A stretch of 39,023 nucleotides of DNA from Clostridia bacterium (GCA_900766045.1 CAAFTW010000044.1:1-39023), one strand, 5' to 3'; shown: positions 15,400 through 24,742, counted from the stretch's first letter. Notes: generated by a model not told the origin, from the letters alone. Made by a program: numbers and translations.

Positions 15400-17302
15400 A
15401 TTACTAGTCGGCCGGTATGAACTGGTAGAAAAAATCGGAGAAGGCGGAATGGCTGTTGTTTATAAAGCAAAGGACCGCCTGCTGAACCGTTTTGTAGCCG
15501 TGAAAATCCTGCGTCCAGAATGTACCAAGGACGCACAGTTTGTGGACAGCTTCCGGGCAGAGTCGCAGGCAGCAGCCGGCCTGCAGCATCCAAACATCAT
15601 CAGCGTCTATGACGTGGGACGTGAAGGAAATATTCACTTCATCGTCATGGAGCTGGTTGAAGGAAAATCCTTAAGCGAGGTCATAAAAGAACAGGCTCCG
15701 ATGGACTACCGGGAGGTTGTGCGAATTACCAAACAGGTGGCTTCCGCGCTGAGTGTTGCGCATAAACATAATATTATCCACCGCGATATCAAGCCGCATA
15801 ACATCATGATGACTACGGACGGAATGGCTAAGCTCGGCGATTTCGGAATCGCGAAAGCGCTGAGTGATTCAACGATGGAGGAGACGAGCAAGATCATCGG
15901 CTCTGTCCACTACATTTCCCCGGAGCAGGCCAGAGGAGCATACGTCGATGAACGTTCGGATATCTACTCTCTGGGAATCGTCATGTATGAAATGCTTACC
16001 GGCCGTGTTCCCTTCGACGGAGACAGTCCGGTGCAGGTTGCACTGATGCACATTAATGACGACATCACGCCGCCATCCGAGCTGGTACCGGGAATCCCGC
16101 CTCAGCTTGAGAAGGTTGTGATGAAAGCAACGAACAAGTTCCAGACCAACCGTTATGCGAGTGCGGATGAGATGCTGAAGGACCTGGACAGCATCGAGTA
16201 TGTCAGCAATGTCATGGGCCGGAATGCCTTCGCGAACCAGCAGGAGGAACAGAAAACTCAGCGGCCGGTCAGAAATGAAGCAGAGGACCGCACGCCATAT
16301 ACGACAAATAATAAAAAGCAAGGTCTTTCACCAAAGGCCAGACGGGCAATTGCGGCCGCCGTGCTGATTGCATTACTGGCAGTCATCGGCGTGTTCGCCG
16401 TTCCGAAACTTCTGGGAAGCGGAAGCAAAGTAACCGTTCCTGATGTTACAGATATGAGTTATTCCGAGGCCAAAACCACACTTTCCGGACACGGGCTTAA
16501 GATCAAGAAGGGCTCTGCCATTGCCAGTGACTCGATTGACAAGGGAAAGGTTGCCGCGCAGGACCCGACGTCAGGAGAAAAGGTGAAAAAGGGATCGACG
16601 GTCACCGTCCGCCTCAGCAAGGGAGATTCCAACGGAGAAGTACCGGATCTGGTCGGACAGACCTACGACAGCAGCACGAAGGATATTATCGAGGCTGCCG
16701 GATTTAATCTGGGTGATGTAACATATGCTTACAGTGATTCCTATGATAAGGGTGAGATCATGAGTCAGACCCCGTCCGGCGGAAGCAAGGCATCCAGCGG
16801 AACGGACATCGACCTGGTTGTCAGCAAGGGCGCAAAGAAAGAGGATAAGAAGGATTCACAGGATGATTCTGACACAGCCGAAGTTCCTTCCGTAACCGGA
16901 ATGTCGGTATCTGAGGCAAGATCAAAACTGGCTGCGGCAGGATTTAGTGTTTCCGTCACATACGAGGAGAGCAATGTTACGACGAGCGGACAGGTTATTT
17001 CCCAGTCCGTCAGCGCTGGAACACAGGAGAAGAAGGGATCCACAATTACCATTACGGTAAGCAAGGCTTCTTCCAGTGAAAACAATAACAGCAATAACAA
17101 CAACGAGAACAATAATACAAATAACAACAGTACCAATGATAATGAGAATAATAACAGCAGCGGAAACAGCAGCAGCGGAGGAACAACGGACAGCACAGAC
17201 AGTAATACGAGCCGTTCATCCGGAAATTCTTCCGGCGCAGCTTCTTCCACGTCTGCCGCATCGAGAAGCGCGTCATCACCTTCCGCAGCTTCTTTGAAGT
17301 AA
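15392..17302 (+). CDS. prkC: PASTA-domain Ser/Thr protein kinase
   Basis: 636-residue single-pass membrane kinase. The cytoplasmic Hanks kinase domain (about 10-275) has 'IGEGGMAVVYKA' (P-loop), Lys38 in 'AVKIL', 'HRDIKPHNIM' (catalytic loop), 'DFGIAKAL' (DFG) and 'GSVHYISPEQARG' (activation segment). A basic juxtamembrane linker leads to one membrane helix (about 316-337, 'AAAVLIALLAVIGVFAVPKLL'). Outside are three PASTA repeats (starting at about 346, 414 and 492), which bind muropeptides and link wall state to growth or dormancy exit. The last 75 residues are an Asn/Ser/Thr-rich low-complexity tail beyond the PASTA repeats. It overlaps stp by eight bases. Confidence 0.96.
   Translation: MSKLLVGRYELVEKIGEGGMAVVYKAKDRLLNRFVAVKILRPECTKDAQFVDSFRAESQAAAGLQHPNIISVYDVGREGNIHFIVMELVEGKSLSEVIKEQAPMDYREVVRITKQVASALSVAHKHNIIHRDIKPHNIMMTTDGMAKLGDFGIAKALSDSTMEETSKIIGSVHYISPEQARGAYVDERSDIYSLGIVMYEMLTGRVPFDGDSPVQVALMHINDDITPPSELVPGIPPQLEKVVMKATNKFQTNRYASADEMLKDLDSIEYVSNVMGRNAFANQQEEQKTQRPVRNEAEDRTPYTTNNKKQGLSPKARRAIAAAVLIALLAVIGVFAVPKLLGSGSKVTVPDVTDMSYSEAKTTLSGHGLKIKKGSAIASDSIDKGKVAAQDPTSGEKVKKGSTVTVRLSKGDSNGEVPDLVGQTYDSSTKDIIEAAGFNLGDVTYAYSDSYDKGEIMSQTPSGGSKASSGTDIDLVVSKGAKKEDKKDSQDDSDTAEVPSVTGMSVSEARSKLAAAGFSVSVTYEESNVTTSGQVISQSVSAGTQEKKGSTITITVSKASSSENNNSNNNNENNNTNNNSTNDNENNNSSGNSSSGGTTDSTDSNTSRSSGNSSGAASSTSAASRSASSPSAASLK
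17081..17160 (+). repeat. AAC/AAT-rich low-complexity tract inside prkC
   Basis: A run of AAC and AAT codons with scattered GAG, AGC and ACA codons encodes the Asn-rich part of the PrkC extracellular tail. The trinucleotide character makes length change by slippage plausible. Confidence 0.75.
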
Positions 17303-17329
17303 AGCAGGGAGTATTTTCATTGTGATTGG

Positions 17330-18247
17330 ATGAACAGAGAGGAGTTTTCAGAAGCCTGTATGAAAGGACGCATTATTAAAGGAATCGGCGGATTCTATTA
17401 TGTTCAGACGGAGCAGGGCGTCGTCCAGACCAGAGGACGCGGCCTGTTCCGGAAAACAGGAATAACGCCGATGGTTGGTGATGAAGTGGATATCATCATC
17501 AGTAAAGAAGATAGTGACGGCGACGGCATGATCAGGGAGATCCTGCCGCGCCGCAATGCGTTTGCAAGACCACCGGTTGCCAATGTCGACACGGTGGTTA
17601 TTGTTTTTGCCGCAAAAAAACCAAAGCCGGTATTCGAAATCATCGACAAGTTTTTAATCACTGCAGATTCAAACGACGCTCAGCCGATTCTCTGCATGAA
17701 TAAATGCGATCTGCTCTCTCCTGAGAAGCAGGAAGAAATCGCCCGGCGCTATCAAGGCCTGTATCCGTTTTTCTGCGTCAGTGCTAAAAGCGGGGAGGGA
17801 ATCGATGCTCTCAAGAAAGAACTGATTGGAAGACATACGGCATTTGCCGGCCCTTCCGGAGTGGGAAAGTCATCTCTGATTAACATCCTGGTTCCAGAGG
17901 CAGATATGGAGACCAACAGTGTCAGTCAGAAGACCAGAAGGGGACGTCATACAACCCGGCATGTGGAGATTTTTCAGTATCCGCCTGGAGGTCTGATTTA
18001 TGATACTCCGGGTTTTACGTCCTTCGACCTTTCCGGTGTGGAGCCGGAAGAACTTGACCGCTATTACCCGGAAATGTTACCATTTATTGGTCACTGCCGG
18101 TTTGACAACTGCCGGCATCTGAAAGAGCCGGGGTGTGCCGTCCGGGATGCGGTGGAAGGCGGAGAGATCTCGGAAGAACGGTATCAGTCATACGTACACG
18201 GATTCCAGGAACTGAAGGAGAAAGCGCAGGACTGGAAGAAAAAATAG
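17330..18247 (+). CDS. rsgA: Ribosome small-subunit GTPase RsgA
   Basis: 305 residues. An N-terminal OB-fold (about 11-75, 'GRIIKGIGGFYYV ... MVGDEVDI') is followed by a circularly permuted GTPase: G4 'NKCDLL', G5 'SAKSGEG', G1 'GPSGVGKSSLIN', the 'RRGRHTTRH' switch region and G3 'DTPGF', in that order. A zinc finger ('CRFDNCRHLKEPGC') and a C-terminal helix follow. It helps final assembly of the 30S subunit. The start is not certain: ATG 17330 and ATG 17360 ('MKGRIIKGIGG') both lack an ideal ribosome binding site, and the family usually begins near the second. Confidence 0.95.
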   Translation: MNREEFSEACMKGRIIKGIGGFYYVQTEQGVVQTRGRGLFRKTGITPMVGDEVDIIISKEDSDGDGMIREILPRRNAFARPPVANVDTVVIVFAAKKPKPVFEIIDKFLITADSNDAQPILCMNKCDLLSPEKQEEIARRYQGLYPFFCVSAKSGEGIDALKKELIGRHTAFAGPSGVGKSSLINILVPEADMETNSVSQKTRRGRHTTRHVEIFQYPPGGLIYDTPGFTSFDLSGVEPEELDRYYPEMLPFIGHCRFDNCRHLKEPGCAVRDAVEGGEISEERYQSYVHGFQELKEKAQDWKKK

Positions 18248-18260
18248 GAGGATACAGAAC

Positions 18261-18923
18261 ATGATTAAAATTGCACCATCGATGCTGTCTGCGGATTTTG
18301 CAAGACTGGGAGAGCAGATCGAGGAAATCAGCCGTGCAGGAGCTGATTATATCCATGTTGACGTCATGGACGGACACTTCGTCCCGAACATCAGCTTTGG
18401 GGCCAGCGTGATGAAAAGCCTGAACGGAATTGAAAGTGCCCCTTACGATGTACATCTGATGATTGAAGAACCGGATAAATACCTGGAGGACTTCGTAACC
18501 GACCGTACGGAGTACATTACCGTTCATCAGGAAGCATGTCCGCATCTCAACCGAACGATCCAGCATCTTCACAGCTGCGGCGTCAAGGCAGGCGTGGCGC
18601 TGAATCCTGGTTCACCTGTCTGCCTTCTGGATGAGGTGCTGGATGAAGCCGATATGATTCTGATCATGTCCGTCAATCCGGGATTCGGCGGTCAGAGCCT
18701 GATTCCGTCTACACTGAGAAAGATCAGAAAGCTGGCCGATCTCCGAGAAAAAGAAGGCTATAAATGGGAGCTGGAAATCGACGGCGGTGTTAATCTGAAT
18801 ACGATTTCTGATGTTTCCGCTTCCGGAGTTGATATTTTTGTTGCCGGATCTGCAGTATTCAAGGCAGACAGTCTTGGAGACCGTGTGAAAGAGCTGAAAA
18901 AGGCAGCAGAGGCCGGCCGGTAA
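18261..18923 (+). CDS. rpe: Ribulose-phosphate 3-epimerase
   Basis: 220-residue TIM-barrel enzyme interconverting ribulose 5-phosphate and xylulose 5-phosphate. Family motifs: 'IAPSMLSADFARLG', 'HVDVMDGHFVPNISFG' (metal His/Asp), 'YDVHLMIEEP', 'ALNPGSP', 'MSVNPGFGGQ' (phosphate loop), 'EIDGGVN' and 'VAGSAVF'. AGGAGG precedes the ATG. It follows rsgA by 13 bases, the usual neighbour order in Firmicutes. The thiN gene that often comes next is absent; instead the transcript ends at the terminator at 19068. Confidence 0.97.
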   Translation: MIKIAPSMLSADFARLGEQIEEISRAGADYIHVDVMDGHFVPNISFGASVMKSLNGIESAPYDVHLMIEEPDKYLEDFVTDRTEYITVHQEACPHLNRTIQHLHSCGVKAGVALNPGSPVCLLDEVLDEADMILIMSVNPGFGGQSLIPSTLRKIRKLADLREKEGYKWELEIDGGVNLNTISDVSASGVDIFVAGSAVFKADSLGDRVKELKKAAEAGR

Positions 18924-19067
18924 AATTATACCTGATCGGCAGGCCGGCGCGTAATACAGTGGATTCTGCCAGTTCTGCAGGGGCCTGAACAGGGCCGTAC
19001 GGGATCAGAGCGGGGCGGGAAGTTATGACAGCTGTTCCTGTTCATTCCTGTCCGGCCAGAAAGCATG

Positions 19068-19103
19068 AAAAAAGTGGGGGACTTTGATGTCTCCCACTTT
19101 TTT
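19068..19103. terminator. Bidirectional terminator between rpe and the PBP gene
   Basis: AAAAAAGTGGG(GGA) pairs with TCTCCCACTTTTTT, with six A's on one side and six T's on the other, between two convergent genes. One of the clearest signals in the window. Confidence 0.95.
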
Positions 19104-19127
19104 AGTCTGTTTTATTGTCCTTGCAGC

Positions 19128-22082
19128 TTACTTCGTTCCGGAACCGCTGCCGCTTCCGGCCGCTGCCTGGCGGCTGGATTTGGTGGTGCCGCCGCTGGCT
19201 GAGGAACTTCCATTGTTCGTTGTGCCGTTTGCCGCAGCCGAACTGGAATTCCCATTGGCTGTTCCGGAATTGTTCTGCTGTGAACTGCTGTTATTTTCGG
19301 ATGCCGTTCCGTTATTATCGGTTGTGGTTCCATTCTCTGTATTCTGCTGATTCTGGTCGGTTGTCGTTTCACCGTTTGTGGTCTGATCCGTCGTATTCTG
19401 ACTGTTATCGGTTACGGTGCTTCCGTTTTCTGTCGTTGTGCTGGAATCCGTTGTGCCTGCCGGTGCAGAAACTCCGCCGGCTCCGCCATAGGTTCCGGTT
19501 GTGTAATATTCTCCGCCGATCTGCGTCACATCGGAAGGCATGTTCAGATAGGAGCCCTTCAGTGCGTTTGGAATCTGACTCATGATTCTGGACCAGAGTG
19601 CAGCCGCGTAATCACTCTTGCTGCTCAGCTGAATATTGGAGTCGTTTCCGATCCACAGTGAAGCAGAGTAGGAAGGGGTAAATCCGTCAAACCAGATATC
19701 GTACTCGTCACTGGTTGTTCCTGTTTTACCACCGACTGTTACACCTGAGATTGCAGCTTTCTGACCGGTTCCGCCGGAAACAACGCCCTGGAGACAGCTT
19801 TTCATAATCCAGGCAACACCGGAATCCAGCACTCTCTTCTTCTTTACATGGGAGGAGAGAATCTTCTTTCCGTTATCCACAACTTTCGTGTAGCAGATTG
19901 ATTTTGTGGATCTTACGCCGTTATTTGCGAAGGTTGTATAGGCATTGGCCATTTCCAAGGTGGAAACTCCGTTTGACATTCCTCCGAGGGCCAGGGCTGC
20001 GGCGTTTCTGTCGTTTGTGGAACCGGATCCCACAAGTGAAGTAATACCGAATTTCTTGACCATGTTATAGGAGTACTTGCTTCCGACCTGCAGGAAAATC
20101 TTTACCGCGCAGGTGTTGATGGATTTCTGCAGGGCAGTGCGGAAGGTCTGAACTCCGCTGTATGTGCCTTCTGCGTTCGTCGGCCAGGTCTGACCGTTTA
20201 TCGTTGTCTTTTCATCGATGACCTCAGAACCTGCGGTGATGTAATTTCCCCATCCTGCAGTTCCCTGAGTATCAATGCCGTAATTGACAAAGTTATGGGA
20301 TTTTCCTGCCTTGTGTTCTTCATAGCTCTGCTGAAGAGCTGCGCCATAAACGGCAAGAGGCTTGATGGAAGATCCCGGCTGCCGTGTCTTTACTGCACGG
20401 TTATGGAGCTGTGTTCCGGTCTGTTTTCTACCTCCGACCATGGCCTTGATCTGACCCGTCTTATTATCTACGATGGTCATTGCCGCCTGCGGCTGAATGA
20501 CTTTCTGGTTCAGCGTGTAGCCGCTCTTCGTCAGAACAATAGATCCGTCAGAAGATGTTTTAAACATTGCACGGCCTGTTGCGCTCTTTACAAAGGATGC
20601 GGAGACAAGCAGATTTCCATCGCCGTCCAGTTTCTTTTTGCCCTGTGGAATGTTGATGTATCCACCCGGGATGGAGTAAAGCGATCCATTTACTGTGGTG
20701 TACATCGTCGGGAATTCAACGCTGTAATCGGTCTTGCCATTCGATATAGTTTTATAGATCCTGATCCGCTTACCCTTGTAGATGGTTATCGAGCCGTCAC
20801 TGTTCTTCTTCGCTTCATCAGTCGGGAAGGTAAAGTTTCCGGACGCGTCAAAGAAATTGCTGTAGCTGTACATGATGATGGATCCGTATTTATTAATGAT
20901 ATTATTGGATGAATCATAGCTGATATTCTTAGGCGTAGGGAAGTTGGCGTCGTTTTTAAACTCCTTCTCAATTACATTCTGCGCCTTGCGGTCCATTGTG
21001 GAATAAATCTTCAGTCCACCCTGGTAAACCTTGTTGTAAGCATCTGCATAGCTGAGTCCGTCCTTCTTCTGAAGGTCGCTGATTACCTGTGATACGACAT
21101 AGTCTGTAAAGTAGGAATTGTTCGTGCTTGTGCTGTTGCTGTATCTCGGATTGAGCAGTTTCTTCAGTGGAATGGCAGCATCCTTCTTATATTCTGCATT
21201 GGAAATATATCCCTGCTGATGCATCAGTCTGAGGCAGGTGAGACGGCGTGTCTTTCCCGCGTCGTTCATGATGTAGGTTCCTTCGCTGCTTCTGTGCAGA
21301 ATGTTGCTGGAGCTGGTCGTAACAGAACTGTTGGAAACCAGCTGTACCGGCGCGTAATGTGTCGGCCACTGCGGCAGGGAAGCCAGCAGTGCGCACTGCG
21401 CGACATTCAGCTTCGAAACACTTTTCCCGAAATACGCTTCGGAAGCGGCCTCAACACCGTTGGAGTTAAATCCGAGGTAGATGGTGTTCAGGTATGCTTC
21501 CATGATCTGTTTCTTCGACAGATTATGCTCCAGCTGGATGGTGTACCAGGCCTCGATGATTTTTCTCCGCATAGAACGCTTGCTCATGGTTTTCTTCAGA
21601 TAAACATTTCTTGCAAGCTGCTGGGTAATGGTGCTTGTTCCGCTGATGTCTCCGCCGGAAGTAATGGATTCTTTAATCGCACCGAAGATTCGCGTTACAT
21701 TGAATCCGTGGTGCGTCCAGAAGGTCTTGTCCTCCAGTGCAACGTAAGCATTAACCAGGTTTTTCGGCATGTCCTTATAGGAAAGCCAGATCCGGTTCTC
21801 GCCGGAATAAACACTGCCCGCTTTTTTCCCGTTCGCGTCGTAAACGACTGTTGTTCGGGAAAGCGTGCTCTTTAAATTACTTGGCGTGACATTGATTTTC
21901 GGTGCTGTGATAATACATGCCGCCGCATAAACAAATGCCGCCAGAATCAGCAGCAGGACAGCCCACAGGATCGTATCAAGGATCTTATGTTTCCTCTGCC
22001 ACGGAAGAAGGAATTTTCCCTTCCGGGCAGTGGCGCTTCCCGCAGGCTGACCTTGTGCACGATTATATTTATCGCTTCTCAT
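19128..22082 (-). CDS. Class A penicillin-binding protein (PBP1A family)
   Basis: 984-residue bifunctional peptidoglycan synthase. A basic cytoplasmic tail and one membrane helix (about 35-59) lead to a GT51 transglycosylase domain: 'ALEDKTFWTHHGFN' with catalytic Glu117, 'GTSTITQQLARN', 'RKIIEAWYTIQLE' and 'EAYLNTIYLG'. After a linker domain (about 340-520) comes the transpeptidase with SxxK 'PGSSIKPL', SxN 'SINTCAVK' and KTG 'GGKTGTTSDE'. The last 115 residues are a Thr/Asn/Ser/Gly-rich tail without known motifs. It polymerises and crosslinks the wall outside the membrane. AAAGGCGG precedes the ATG, and there is a near-consensus promoter upstream. A neighbouring PrkC/Stp pair senses the same wall. 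pbpA/ponA naming differs between species, so I leave the symbol empty. Confidence 0.94.
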   Translation of the reverse strand: MRSDKYNRAQGQPAGSATARKGKFLLPWQRKHKILDTILWAVLLLILAAFVYAAACIITAPKINVTPSNLKSTLSRTTVVYDANGKKAGSVYSGENRIWLSYKDMPKNLVNAYVALEDKTFWTHHGFNVTRIFGAIKESITSGGDISGTSTITQQLARNVYLKKTMSKRSMRRKIIEAWYTIQLEHNLSKKQIMEAYLNTIYLGFNSNGVEAASEAYFGKSVSKLNVAQCALLASLPQWPTHYAPVQLVSNSSVTTSSSNILHRSSEGTYIMNDAGKTRRLTCLRLMHQQGYISNAEYKKDAAIPLKKLLNPRYSNSTSTNNSYFTDYVVSQVISDLQKKDGLSYADAYNKVYQGGLKIYSTMDRKAQNVIEKEFKNDANFPTPKNISYDSSNNIINKYGSIIMYSYSNFFDASGNFTFPTDEAKKNSDGSITIYKGKRIRIYKTISNGKTDYSVEFPTMYTTVNGSLYSIPGGYINIPQGKKKLDGDGNLLVSASFVKSATGRAMFKTSSDGSIVLTKSGYTLNQKVIQPQAAMTIVDNKTGQIKAMVGGRKQTGTQLHNRAVKTRQPGSSIKPLAVYGAALQQSYEEHKAGKSHNFVNYGIDTQGTAGWGNYITAGSEVIDEKTTINGQTWPTNAEGTYSGVQTFRTALQKSINTCAVKIFLQVGSKYSYNMVKKFGITSLVGSGSTNDRNAAALALGGMSNGVSTLEMANAYTTFANNGVRSTKSICYTKVVDNGKKILSSHVKKKRVLDSGVAWIMKSCLQGVVSGGTGQKAAISGVTVGGKTGTTSDEYDIWFDGFTPSYSASLWIGNDSNIQLSSKSDYAAALWSRIMSQIPNALKGSYLNMPSDVTQIGGEYYTTGTYGGAGGVSAPAGTTDSSTTTENGSTVTDNSQNTTDQTTNGETTTDQNQQNTENGTTTDNNGTASENNSSSQQNNSGTANGNSSSAAANGTTNNGSSSASGGTTKSSRQAAAGSGSGSGTK

Positions 22083-22138
22083 AAAGTACCGCCTTTACTT
22101 AAGATTTCAATCTCGTCGACAAAAGTTAATTTCGATAT

Positions 22139-22167
22139 ATTATACCACAAGGGGGAAAGCATGTGAA
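22139..22167 (-). promoter_or_regulatory. Promoter of the class A PBP gene
   Basis: Minus strand TTCACA (22162-22167), 17-base spacer, TATAAT (22139-22144), about 57 bases before the start codon. Confidence 0.82.
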
Positions 22168-22184
22168 ACGATAACGGAATGATG

Positions 22185-22198
22185 CGAACGTGTGTTTT
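22185..22198. promoter_or_regulatory. LexA-like box in the PBP/comEC divergent region
   Basis: CGAACGTGTGTTTT matches the Bacillus-type LexA consensus CGAACRNRYGTTYC at 13 of 14 positions. It lies 18 bases upstream of the PBP -35 and 100 bases upstream of the comEC -35. It shares GAACGTGTGTT with the box at 22327. Confidence 0.45.
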
Positions 22199-22297
22199 AT
22201 TCCGAGCGTCTGCAGAAACAGGGGAACATTCGGTAATTCATTGAATTTTCAACAGATTGATGGTGAGAATAGGAAATGATTAATTGTTGAACTGTAC

Positions 22298-22326
22298 TTG
22301 ATTTCCGTGCATAAAGCAGATATAAT
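22298..22326 (+). promoter_or_regulatory. Promoter of comEC
   Basis: TTGATT (22298-22303), 17-base spacer, perfect TATAAT (22321-22326), 43 bases before the GTG start. Confidence 0.75.
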
Positions 22327-22338
22327 GAACGTGTGTTC
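22327..22338. promoter_or_regulatory. LexA-like box overlapping the comEC transcription start
   Basis: GAACGTGTGTTC abuts the comEC -10 and covers the expected transcription start. It has the GAAC-N4-GTTC core of the Gram-positive LexA (Cheo) box. A repressor bound here would block comEC transcription. Confidence 0.55.
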
Positions 22339-22369
22339 ATGGAATTGACGGCTTTCTCTGAGGTGAAAT

Positions 22370-24682
22370 GTGAGAAGAAAGCTGTTATTAATCTGCTTAT
22401 TTTTTATCGCCGGAATAATTACGGCGTATCTTCATCTGATTTTCTGTCTGCTCTGCGGGGCAGTTCTGACTGCGGTCCTTTGTTTTTCTGAAGACAGACC
22501 GGAGTTATTTTCCGCTGCCCTGAAAAGAGCTGTATGGATCAGTTTTATTCTCGGCGCGGCTTTGTTTCTGCTGCAGTCCGCATCGGTCAGGGAGGGAAAA
22601 TCACTGAATGGAGAGGAGAAAGTCTGGACAGGGAAGGTGATCAGCGTTTCCCGGACAGCATCAGGAAGCAGCAGGCTGCTTTGTCAGCTTCAGAATCCTT
22701 TTCAGCAGTCTGCGTCAGAGAAATGGTTACGCCTGAATCCTTATTCGGCTCAGCGTACATATTTATATATCAAACAGGATCATCCTTCTTCTGCAGAACT
22801 GACCGGAAAGACGATCCGTTTTTCTGCTGCTCTGGAAGAGCCGGAGGGGAGAAGAAATCCTCGCAGCTTTGATTACCGGCTATATCTCTTAAGCAGAGGG
22901 ATTGCTCATATAGCCTTTGCCCGTCAGATAGAACTGACGGATAATCCTTTATCGGCGGCGGACATAGTCCGTTCCCAGATTCTGCGCATCAGAGAAACGT
23001 TTTTAAAAGGCCTGATTATGCCGGATGAAGAAAAACAGCTTCTTGCCGGTGTTCTTTTCGGCTGCACAGAGGAAATGCCAGAAGAAATGAAGGAGGATTT
23101 CCGGAATAACGGGACGGCGCATATTCTGGCAGTAAGCGGACTTCATGTCGGTGTGATTTACGGACTGTACAGAAGGATCACTGCGAAAAGAAGAAGTAAG
23201 TATGACAGCATTCTCCTGATCGCTTTTCTTTTGTTTTACGGCTGCATTACGCTCTGGACGGTTTCCGTTGTCCGTGCGGTAATGCTGATCATTTTTATGA
23301 CTTTTGGCGATGTGCTGTCCAGAAGGTACGATCTTCTGACATCGCTGGGCTTTACGGCGGCTCTGATTGCTGCTCACAATCCTTATGCTGTGCTTGGAGC
23401 TTCTTTTCAGATGTCCTTCCTTGCTGTATCATCGATCAGTTTTATTTCACCGCTGCTGACCAGGAAGCTGCCTGCCTGGGTGCCGGAGGAAGTACCGGCA
23501 TCACTTGCTGTTCAGATCGGGACTGTGCCCTACTGCGCATATATGTTTAATCAGCTGGCTCTGGGCGCTTTTCTTTGCAATATCCCGGTGCTGTTTCTCC
23601 TGGGAATACTTGCGCCTGCCGGAATTATTGCTATTCCGGCGGTTGTGCTTCTTTCCGGTTTTTCTGAGAACTACATCTGCGCTGTTTTTCTTCAGGGAAT
23701 AAGCGGGATTCTGCAGCTGCTGTCTGGAGGAATGCTGGCTCTGAACCGCTTCCTTTCTCAAAATGGAAGCTTTGCGGTTGACGTGGTGTCGGGTTCTCCG
23801 TATCTTCTTGCTGCGGGCGGACTGCTGGTGTTTTTTGTCTGCTCTGAATTCTTCCAGATTCACTGGATGAGAGGAGAAAGGAAATATCTGCTGAAAATGA
23901 TTACTCTCCTCATGATACCCTGCCTTGCCGCGGCAGGTTTCTGCAGGGATGATTTCCGGAAGGCCAGAGTGGTCCTGGTGGATGTCGGTCAGGGAGACTG
24001 CATGCATATAAAAGGAAAGAAGAATATTCTGCTTGACGGAGGAGGCTCGCCAGAAAGAAATATCGGAAAACAGGTTCTGAAGCCTTATCTCTTGAAAAAC
24101 GGCTGCAGAAGGCTGGATGCGGCAATGGCCACGCATCTTCATATGGACCATTATCTGGGACTTCAGCAGCTTCAGGAGGTATATCCGGTCCGTTCGATGA
24201 TCATAAAAGGTAAAGCCGGTCAGAAATATCCGATCGGAGGAGCTGACTATATTGAAATCCTGTGGCCCCTGGTTCAGGATCCGGATGAAGAGGATGAGAA
24301 TCTGAATTCCCTGATTTTCAAGGTTCATGCAGGAGGAATGACGATTCTGGTTACCGGGGACCTGGGGGAGAACGGAGAACAGGGACTGCTGGAAATGTAC
24401 AGAGGGACAGATGTGCTGCATTGCGATGTGCTCAAAGTCGGTCATCATGGAAGCCGGTATTCCAGTACGGAAGAATTCATCGATGCCGTATCTCCGTCCA
24501 TCGCCGTGATCGGAGTCGGGGAAAAGAATACTTACGGACATCCCTGCCCAGAAGTTCTGAAGCGCTTTGAACGCCGCGGAATTCCCGTCTACCGGACCGA
24601 TCTTGACGGCGCAGTGGGCATTTACAGAGACAGAAGAGGGGAGTTTCACATCTGTACAGTTATTCCAAGAGAAAATACATAA
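22370..24682 (+). CDS. comEC: DNA uptake channel protein ComEC/Rec2
   Basis: 770-residue membrane protein that forms the channel for single-stranded DNA in transformation. Three parts are seen: an N-terminal region with membrane helices and an OB-like segment (DUF4131, about 1-190); the competence domain with many helices, including the hallmark 'NNGTAHILAVSGLHVGVIYG'; and a C-terminal metallo-beta-lactamase-like domain (about 535-770) with 'VDVGQGDCMHI', 'ATHLHMDHYLGL' (HxHxDH), 'LVTGDLGENGE' and 'LKVGHHGSRYSS'. The metal-binding His and Asp residues are intact, so the nuclease-like domain may be active. The start is GTG, with GAGGTG just upstream; the overlapping ATG is out of frame. It is a single gene with a LexA-like box at its promoter. 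No comEA is adjacent. Confidence 0.95.
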   Translation: MRRKLLLICLFFIAGIITAYLHLIFCLLCGAVLTAVLCFSEDRPELFSAALKRAVWISFILGAALFLLQSASVREGKSLNGEEKVWTGKVISVSRTASGSSRLLCQLQNPFQQSASEKWLRLNPYSAQRTYLYIKQDHPSSAELTGKTIRFSAALEEPEGRRNPRSFDYRLYLLSRGIAHIAFARQIELTDNPLSAADIVRSQILRIRETFLKGLIMPDEEKQLLAGVLFGCTEEMPEEMKEDFRNNGTAHILAVSGLHVGVIYGLYRRITAKRRSKYDSILLIAFLLFYGCITLWTVSVVRAVMLIIFMTFGDVLSRRYDLLTSLGFTAALIAAHNPYAVLGASFQMSFLAVSSISFISPLLTRKLPAWVPEEVPASLAVQIGTVPYCAYMFNQLALGAFLCNIPVLFLLGILAPAGIIAIPAVVLLSGFSENYICAVFLQGISGILQLLSGGMLALNRFLSQNGSFAVDVVSGSPYLLAAGGLLVFFVCSEFFQIHWMRGERKYLLKMITLLMIPCLAAAGFCRDDFRKARVVLVDVGQGDCMHIKGKKNILLDGGGSPERNIGKQVLKPYLLKNGCRRLDAAMATHLHMDHYLGLQQLQEVYPVRSMIIKGKAGQKYPIGGADYIEILWPLVQDPDEEDENLNSLIFKVHAGGMTILVTGDLGENGEQGLLEMYRGTDVLHCDVLKVGHHGSRYSSTEEFIDAVSPSIAVIGVGEKNTYGHPCPEVLKRFERRGIPVYRTDLDGAVGIYRDRRGEFHICTVIPRENT

Positions 24683-24712
24683 AAAATGCATGATTACGGA
24701 AACATTAATGAC

Positions 24713-24742
24713 TGATTTTGATTGACATTGAATGATTATGAT
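24713..24742 (+). promoter_or_regulatory. Direct-repeat operator candidate for FruR
   Basis: TGATTTTGAT (24713-24722) and TGATTATGAT (24733-24742) are spaced 20 bases start to start, two helical turns, and cover the -35 and spacer of the fruR promoter. Such repeats are common DeoR-family operators. Confidence 0.45.

Noticed and set aside
23501..24691. 396-residue minus-strand open frame inside comEC
   Set aside because: Antisense shadow of ComEC; no family motif.
24691..24704. CcpA cre-like site before the fru promoter
   Set aside because: Only a partial match with two changes in the left half, and the only HPr in view lacks Ser46. Mentioned only as a side note to the FruR operator finding.
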